Part shown: piece after piece, positions 13,582 through 17,575 of the stretch
Numbering within the stretch: the stretch's first letter is position 1
Layout of the letters: each line of letters starts with the position of its first letter
Source of the DNA: Anaerohalosphaeraceae bacterium
GTDB lineage: Bacteria; Planctomycetota; Phycisphaerae; Sedimentisphaerales; Anaerohalosphaeraceae
Direction: 5' to 3'
NCBI GenBank assembly: GCA_035378985.1
Contig: DAOSUR010000026.1
Span: 1 to 17,575 of the forward strand
Length of the DNA stretch: 17,575 nucleotides
Program-made: the position numbers and the translations under genes
The notes under the pieces: generated by a model
The model's input: only the letters and a program-made list of their open reading frames with translations
Database searches by the model: none
What the model was told of the DNA's origin: nothing

Positions 13582-14144
13582 CCTCGCTGTCCGCCGAAGA
13601 GTCGGCCGTCCTGACCGGCCTGATCGGCTCGGTCACGGCGATGGCGGAGCAGTACTGCCATCGCGGGCTTGTGCTGCCGGAAGAACCCGTCACAGAAGTC
13701 TATACCGGCGGCACGCCGTATCTGCGGCTGCGGGCCTTTCCAATCGCGGGTCTGCAGTCTATCCGCATCGCCGCCGACTGGGACTTTGATTCGGCAGAAC
13801 CGCTCGTCTCCAGCGAGTATCGATTGCTCCAGTCCGGCCGCAGCGGCATTGTCTACCGCGTCGATCTGCCATGGCCGGCCGAGCCGCCCGATTCGATTCA
13901 GGTGGTCTATCGCGGCGGCTATGTGCCCGCCGGCTCCGAGCCGGCCTCCTCCGCCGAAGTGCCGATGCCGGCCGACCTGCAGGAATCAGCCGTCGAGCAA
14001 GTGTCGTTTCTCTTCAAGCGAAAAGACGACATCGGCCTGTCGGGCGTATCTTTTCAGGGCGGGTCCTTTTCGAAATTCGAAAACATCGACCTGCTGCCGC
14101 AGGTCAAACGCATCTGGGATGCCTACAAGAGGATTGTGCTGTGA
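13539..14144 (+). CDS. head-tail connector protein, gp6-like
   Basis: A 201-residue protein preceded by AGGAACAAGGC. The N-terminus (LCTLEQIRQRLGVTSLSAEE followed by a helix ending in AEQYCHRGL) is the typical start of gp6-like adaptor proteins. The middle is a beta-rich insert (EVYTGGTPYLRLRAFPIAGL; DSIQVVYRGGYVP), then PADLQESAVEQVSFLFKRK, the long helix that lines the connector ring. It would form the ring under the portal to which the tail attaches. It overlaps the next start (GTGA). Position and pattern agree with HK97 gp6 and related Mu gp36 proteins. Confidence 0.75.
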   Translation: MLCTLEQIRQRLGVTSLSAEESAVLTGLIGSVTAMAEQYCHRGLVLPEEPVTEVYTGGTPYLRLRAFPIAGLQSIRIAADWDFDSAEPLVSSEYRLLQSGRSGIVYRVDLPWPAEPPDSIQVVYRGGYVPAGSEPASSAEVPMPADLQESAVEQVSFLFKRKDDIGLSGVSFQGGSFSKFENIDLLPQVKRIWDAYKRIVL

Positions 14145-14743
14145 GAGTGCTGCTTGAATTAGGACCGGAGTTTCGCGCCGCCGTCAGCGGCACGCACCGC
14201 TCGGCGCAGCATCTGGCCCGCGCCGCCTCCGGCGGTCTGCGCCGCGCAGCGCAGGAGACGGCCTCCTACATCGCCGATCATTATCTGACCGGCCGTGTCC
14301 TGCGCCGCCGCACGGGCAATCTGGCCCGTGCACTGGCCGGCTGGATGCTCAGCGACCTGGAGGCCGCCGTCGGCGTGCGGCCCTTCTCCGGCGTCGATGC
14401 CTACGCCTGGCTCCTGACGGATGAGGTTAAGACCATCCGTCCCCGCACGGCGCGGCTGCTGGCCGTCCCCATCGGCGAGAACCTCACCGCCGCCGGAGTT
14501 CCCCGCTTCCGGTCTCCGCGTGAGGTCCCCAACGGGTTTTTCTTCCGCAGTGCGGCCGGCAATCTGCTCTTCGGCTATCGGCTCGGCAAGACCGAGCGGG
14601 CCCGAATCCGACCGCTCTTTGCCCTCGTGCCGGAAGTGACGGTCTTCGGCTCCGGGGCCCTCTATGACGGCGTCCTCGATCGTGTTGACGCCATCACCGA
14701 TACCGTCTATCGCTCGATTGCGGAACAATTGGAGAGTGCCTGA
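14141..14743 (+). CDS. virion morphogenesis protein (HK97 gp10-like / Mu gpG-like)
   Basis: A 200-residue protein starting with GTG at 14141, which overlaps the stop of the connector gene. AGAGGAT lies just upstream. An earlier in-frame ATG (13871) is inside the connector gene and is rejected. A helical N-terminus with many Arg residues (LRRAAQETASYIADHYLTG, RRRTGNLARAL) precedes a beta domain with VDAYAWLLTDEVKTIRPRTA and RLLAVPIGENL; this resembles the gp10-type signature of a Tyr-Ala turn followed by a strand ending in a Pro before a Gly. Proteins of this type complete the tail or neck. The assignment rests on pattern and order; it could equally be the tail-completion protein. Confidence 0.65.
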   Translation: MRVLLELGPEFRAAVSGTHRSAQHLARAASGGLRRAAQETASYIADHYLTGRVLRRRTGNLARALAGWMLSDLEAAVGVRPFSGVDAYAWLLTDEVKTIRPRTARLLAVPIGENLTAAGVPRFRSPREVPNGFFFRSAAGNLLFGYRLGKTERARIRPLFALVPEVTVFGSGALYDGVLDRVDAITDTVYRSIAEQLESA

Positions 14744-15921
14744 TGGATTTGCGTAAAGACTGCATTGCTCACTGGCGATTTGAGGAGTCCGGCGACTCGC
14801 GGCTGGTCCTCGATTGTCGCGGCATCCTGCACGGCCTGGCCTCCCGCCCGACGAAGGAGTTGTCCTGCCCAGGTCTTCTGGGCAATGCCTTTGCCTTCAA
14901 CGGCGCCGGCGATCATATCCATCTGGGCTCCAGTCTGCAGGAGTATTGGCGCAAGAGTTTTACAGTCTGCGGCTGGGTCCAGCGAATCGACTGCGAGCAG
15001 GAGGTTGCTCAGTCCCTCTGGGGCATCATCGGCAACGATTATGAAAATATCCTCGAAATCGACGAGAACTCCGATGAAGTTCTCTTTAATTACATCTGTG
15101 ATTCGAAATGGACTCAATGCGGCTCCACATTCATCCCTGATTCCTGGCGGCGCAATGAATGGTGTTTCGTCGCCGCCATTCTCGATGTCGAGACCGGCCA
15201 GAGCCGGCTCTGGTGGAATAATACTCTCCTCAAAAGCACCTCTCTGGCGGAAGGCACAGACCCCTCGAAGTGGACAAGTCCTCTGCCGTTCCTCTTGGGC
15301 GCCGCCATGCCTCCCGGCGGCGTCCCTTTTTCCGTTCGTCCGCTGCGGCTGGACAATCTGATGCTCTTCGGCCGCGCTCTGACAAATACGGAACTGCTCG
15401 TTTTATATAATGACGGCAACGGCCGCGAGTCCCTCACCGATTCGCCCGAGTCCGGTTTATTGACCGAGCTGGAGGACTGGGCCTGCCGGCGTCTGTCGGA
15501 GATGACCGAGGACGGACGTCCCTGTTTCCGCACGGTCGCCCCCTGGGCCGGCCAGGTCGGCATTGCCGACGGCGGCGTCAGCAGTTTTGAGCGCTACGCC
15601 CCGATGGCCTTTGTACAGGCCTCCGTAGAGCGGCTCAGCCGCGAGGGCGATTACGCCCCGGCCCTGCACATCATTCTCGACATCGCCTTCGGCGACCGCA
15701 GCGGCATCGACGGCGCCGCGCGGCGCGGCGGCCCGGATACCGTCGGCGTCAATCGGCTCTTCGAAAAAATCGTTCTGGCCTTCGACCGCTCGCATCCCGG
15801 CCCGGATTTCTGCTGCGACGAATTTTATCTGAGCGATGCGGCGGATCTGATTGTACATCCGAAAATGCATTACCGGCAGGTCCGCTTTGAGGCCCGCTGG
15901 ATCCCGATTCCTGAATCATAA
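14743..15921 (+). CDS. LamG-like carbohydrate/ligand-binding domain fused to a Gp37-like (DUF1834-type) tail protein
   Basis: A 392-residue protein. Residues 1-215 form a concanavalin A/LamG-type jelly roll: AHWRFEESGDSRLVLDCRG, GNAFAFNGAGDHIHLG, SFTVCGWVQ, WCFVAAILDVETGQSRLWWN and LRLDNLMLFGRALTNTEL are the usual motif order. Residues about 235-392 (LEDWACRRLSEM; CFRTVAPWAG; PMAFVQASVERLS; ALHIILDIAFGDRSG; CDEFYLSDAAD) resemble Mu gp37-type tail-terminator proteins, which normally stand alone at about 150 residues. One uninterrupted frame, coupled to the previous gene by TGATG and to the next by a normal Shine-Dalgarno spacing. The LamG half may project from the neck and bind host polysaccharide. 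Domain I is better supported than domain II. Confidence 0.68.
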   Translation: MDLRKDCIAHWRFEESGDSRLVLDCRGILHGLASRPTKELSCPGLLGNAFAFNGAGDHIHLGSSLQEYWRKSFTVCGWVQRIDCEQEVAQSLWGIIGNDYENILEIDENSDEVLFNYICDSKWTQCGSTFIPDSWRRNEWCFVAAILDVETGQSRLWWNNTLLKSTSLAEGTDPSKWTSPLPFLLGAAMPPGGVPFSVRPLRLDNLMLFGRALTNTELLVLYNDGNGRESLTDSPESGLLTELEDWACRRLSEMTEDGRPCFRTVAPWAGQVGIADGGVSSFERYAPMAFVQASVERLSREGDYAPALHIILDIAFGDRSGIDGAARRGGPDTVGVNRLFEKIVLAFDRSHPGPDFCCDEFYLSDAADLIVHPKMHYRQVRFEARWIPIPES

Positions 15922-15932
15922 GGAGATGGAAT

Positions 15933-16841
15933 ATGGCTGTTGTGAACAAACGAATTTTTTGCCCGACGGCAACCGCCGTCAACGGCGTGTCCGTCGGCGG
16001 CACCGTCTCGGTGCGGCTGACCGCCGGCTTTGACAACATCCTCCGCAGCGGCGCCGACGGGCTGCAGGTCCCGATTGTTGATCGCGATGTGCAGTTTGTT
16101 CGCGGCTCGGTCACCGTGCAGGATTGGCCCAAAGTGCTCGATCTGCTCACCGGCACCGTCAGCAACCTGGTCTTCTATGAGCGCAAGTCCGGCACCGGTC
16201 CAACCGGCGGCTACATCAAACACACGCTCAATAATCCCTGCATCCACAACATCCGGCTGGAGATCCGCCAGGGCTCCTATGCCTCCGTGTCGTTTGACTT
16301 CGAGTGCCGCTTCGGCGATGAGACCGCTGCAATCGCCGACGTCTGGCAGCAGACCGATGCGCAGAATGCCCCGACTTATGTCTCCGCCGCACGCGGCGGC
16401 TGGCGCATTCGCTCCTGCCTGCACGGCAACACGGCGATTGCTCACCCGCTCGGTCTGTCGCTGAGTGTGAGCGTCCCGATGCTGCGGGCCTGCAACGATG
16501 CGGATCTCGGTTATACGGCGGTGGACTTATCGCCCGAGTGCGGTCTTGCGGTCAACGGTTCGCTCAGTTTTCAGGATGCCTCCATCCAGAACAATGTGAT
16601 CCTCAGCAACCAGCTCCTGACCTCCTCCGCCGCCGCTCTGCAGCTGGTTCTGGTCCAGTCGGCGGGGGGGACGCCGCTGGAGCTGACGATTGCCGGCGTG
16701 CTCTTCGGCAGCGCCGATGCCTCCGGCGGCCAGCTGGCCTATGATGTCTTCTCGATGCCCTTCAGCATCAGCAATAATCTGTCGGCACCGCTGACGCTGG
16801 AGGGTCCAAACAAGCTGCTCATCATCGAGGAGGCCCCATAA
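15933..16841 (+). CDS. probable tail tube protein
   Basis: A 302-residue protein with AAGGAGATGGAAT before the ATG. It is beta-rich with alternating hydrophobic residues (VNGVSVGGTVSVRLTAGFDN; VQFVRGSVTVQDW; VSFDFECRFGDE; ALQLVLVQSAGGTPLELTIAGV). The sequence PIVDRDVQFVRGSVTVQDW and the long internal repeats of strands suit a tail tube. The location, after connector, gp10- and Gp37-like genes, is where the major tail tube gene lies in HK97-like and Mu-like phages. No sheath protein is seen, which suggests a siphovirus-like tail. It shares one base with the next start (TAATG). A large baseplate-hub or fibre protein is the alternative. Confidence 0.5.
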   Translation: MAVVNKRIFCPTATAVNGVSVGGTVSVRLTAGFDNILRSGADGLQVPIVDRDVQFVRGSVTVQDWPKVLDLLTGTVSNLVFYERKSGTGPTGGYIKHTLNNPCIHNIRLEIRQGSYASVSFDFECRFGDETAAIADVWQQTDAQNAPTYVSAARGGWRIRSCLHGNTAIAHPLGLSLSVSVPMLRACNDADLGYTAVDLSPECGLAVNGSLSFQDASIQNNVILSNQLLTSSAAALQLVLVQSAGGTPLELTIAGVLFGSADASGGQLAYDVFSMPFSISNNLSAPLTLEGPNKLLIIEEAP

Positions 16842-17272
16842 TGGCCGAGCGGTATTATTCGAGGCGGCTGTGTCTTCTGCTGGCGGTCTGCCTGATCGGT
16901 CTGGGATTGTTTCCGACCTCCGCCGAGAAGCCAGTCGCCTCCGAGCCGAATGCTCCGCCGGTTGAGCCGAACAGTCCGCCGCCGGATCCGCTCTGGCGGG
17001 AGGTCAGGGCCCCGGCCTTGCAGACCTTCTGCAATCAGTGGCTTCAATCGAGCCGCCGGGAATGCTTTGAGTATGTAGCCAGACCGAATCGATTTATCCT
17101 GCAGGACGACCCGAACTTGTGGCGGGCGATTGTGCCTGGCACAGAGCGGGTGATTGTGTGGACATACGATCTCAACGGCATCCGCATCCGCGACTGCTGG
17201 ATTCGCCGCGCGCCGGCGGATGTCAATCACGATGGGATTGTGAATCTCAAGGATTGGACGATGCTTTTTTAG
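16841..17272 (+). CDS. secreted protein with Pro-rich linker and a single C-terminal dockerin-like calcium loop
   Basis: A 143-residue protein. Residues 1-28 are a signal peptide: basic RR pair, hydrophobic LCLLLAVCLIGLGLF, then likely cleavage after TSA. A Pro/Glu-rich linker (about 29-50) and a small unassigned domain (about 51-122, with WRAIVPGTERVIVWTYDLNG) follow. The C-terminus is ADVNHDGIVNLKDWTMLF with D127, N129, D131, N135 and D138 at loop positions 1, 3, 5, 9 and 12 of a type I dockerin half. A complete dockerin has two such loops; only one is present, as in many planctomycete secreted proteins. It begins on the tail gene stop, so it is read through from the tail operon. What it binds is unknown. 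Confidence 0.6.
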   Translation: MAERYYSRRLCLLLAVCLIGLGLFPTSAEKPVASEPNAPPVEPNSPPPDPLWREVRAPALQTFCNQWLQSSRRECFEYVARPNRFILQDDPNLWRAIVPGTERVIVWTYDLNGIRIRDCWIRRAPADVNHDGIVNLKDWTMLF

Positions 17273-17501
17273 CGGACTTATTCTTCTTTGACAAGTTCAT
17301 AGAGTCAGCGGAAAGGTTGATCTCGAGGGCCTCGAGGATCACGGCCAGCTTGTCATCGCTCAAGCGATGCCGGCCGGCCAAATAGTCATAGATTAGACTT
17401 CGGCTGACCCGGCCTTCCACGAGCCGGGCCAGCCGATTCGGGTTGAGCCCTTTTTGATCCATCGCCTCGAGAATCATCTTCAGAAAATCAATCGGCGCCA
17501 T
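17247..17501 (-). CDS. XRE-family helix-turn-helix regulator, convergent with the dockerin-like gene
   Basis: The ATG at 17501 is preceded by GGAG nine bases upstream, and gives 84 residues; upstream in-frame starts lack such a site. Residues 8-60 make a standard five-helix XRE fold (FLKMILEAMDQKG; NPNRLARLVEG; VSRSLIYDYLAGRHRLS; DKLAVILEALEINL), with the SRSLIYDYLAG segment as recognition helix. The tail is Lys-rich and disordered. It ends 26 bases inside the 3' end of the dockerin-like gene, so the two transcripts converge and overlap. A short palindrome lies 48 bases upstream of the start. It may be a phage regulator or part of an accessory (moron) module. Confidence 0.75.
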   Translation of the reverse strand: MAPIDFLKMILEAMDQKGLNPNRLARLVEGRVSRSLIYDYLAGRHRLSDDKLAVILEALEINLSADSMNLSKKNKSAKKASSNP

Positions 17502-17548
17502 GGTGTGCACTCCAGTCATCTCGCGGCAGCCTGTCGGTCTCAAACACT

Positions 17549-17562
17549 CTCGCGTAAGCGAG
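17549..17562 (-). promoter_or_regulatory. short inverted repeat upstream of the XRE gene
   Basis: CTCGC (17549-17553) and GCGAG (17558-17562) are perfect inverted repeats with a 4-base loop, in the region where the XRE promoter would lie. It could be an autoregulatory operator, but it is only five base pairs and could be chance. Confidence 0.3.
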
Positions 17563-17575
17563 GGGGAGCCTTACA

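Noticed and set aside
13871..14140. Upstream extension of the gp10-like gene to an ATG at 13871
   Set aside because: It would overlap the connector gene by 270 bases in another frame. The GTG at 14141 overlaps the connector stop in the usual coupled fashion.
1..17575. Mu-type terminal repeats, target-site duplication, CRISPR array, tRNA or rRNA genes
   Set aside because: None was seen. The window appears to lie inside the element, and no regularly spaced repeats or cloverleaf-like sequences were noticed.

Overview
The window carries most of a Mu-like transposable phage (prophage) with an HK97-type head, in a GC-rich bacterial host. The host is not named by any single gene. The dense GCC/CCG/CGC codon use and a secreted protein ending in a dockerin-like calcium loop (16841-17272) fit Planctomycetota, perhaps Phycisphaerae; this is an inference of moderate to low confidence. 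No rRNA, tRNA, CRISPR array or insertion sequence was seen.

Layout. (1) 1-3533, minus strand: the early/transposition operon. In transcription order it holds two small zinc-ribbon proteins (3240-3533 and 2686-3228), a MuA-type DDE transposase (804-2756) and a MuB-type AAA+ ATPase that runs off the left edge (1-800). (2) 3552-4331: the control region. It has a structured leader (three hairpins, the last one terminator-like) in front of a duplicated ribosome-binding site, then two short divergent genes (3914-4177 minus, 4332 onward plus) whose N-terminal parts resemble each other and look like ribbon-helix-helix regulators. They flank an AT-rich promoter region and are the best candidates for a lysis-lysogeny switch. 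(3) 4332-6384, plus: a regulator with an apparent frame switch into a two-helix membrane segment, a strong terminator, then a probable lysis cassette (a lipoprotein with a C-terminal membrane helix that resembles a unimolecular spanin, and a YiiX-type permuted papain-like hydrolase) and a Mu gp25-like membrane/coiled-coil protein. (4) 6377-8515: the Mu-type packaging module (gp26-, gp27- and gp28-like; small and large terminase). (5) 8515-13395: the head genes (portal fused to a MuF domain, prohead protease, HK97-fold major capsid protein, probable decoration protein). (6) 13539-16841: connector and tail genes (gp6-like connector, gp10-like morphogenesis protein, a LamG domain fused to a Gp37-like protein, probable tail tube). 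(7) 16841-17575: an apparent accessory pair, a secreted dockerin-like protein and a convergent XRE-type regulator, at the point where tape-measure genes would be expected.

Working together: MuA and MuB would integrate and replicate the element by transposition. The divergent regulators would choose between this leftward operon and rightward late expression. The gp27/gp28 terminase would fill an HK97-type procapsid through the portal, and the lysis cassette would release particles. Many plus-strand genes overlap by a few bases (TGATG, GTGA, TAATG), as expected for a translationally coupled late operon. The least explained parts are the structured leader with C-rich loops facing a doubled Shine-Dalgarno site, the frame switch near 4640-4675, the LamG-Gp37 fusion, and the dockerin-like/XRE pair.
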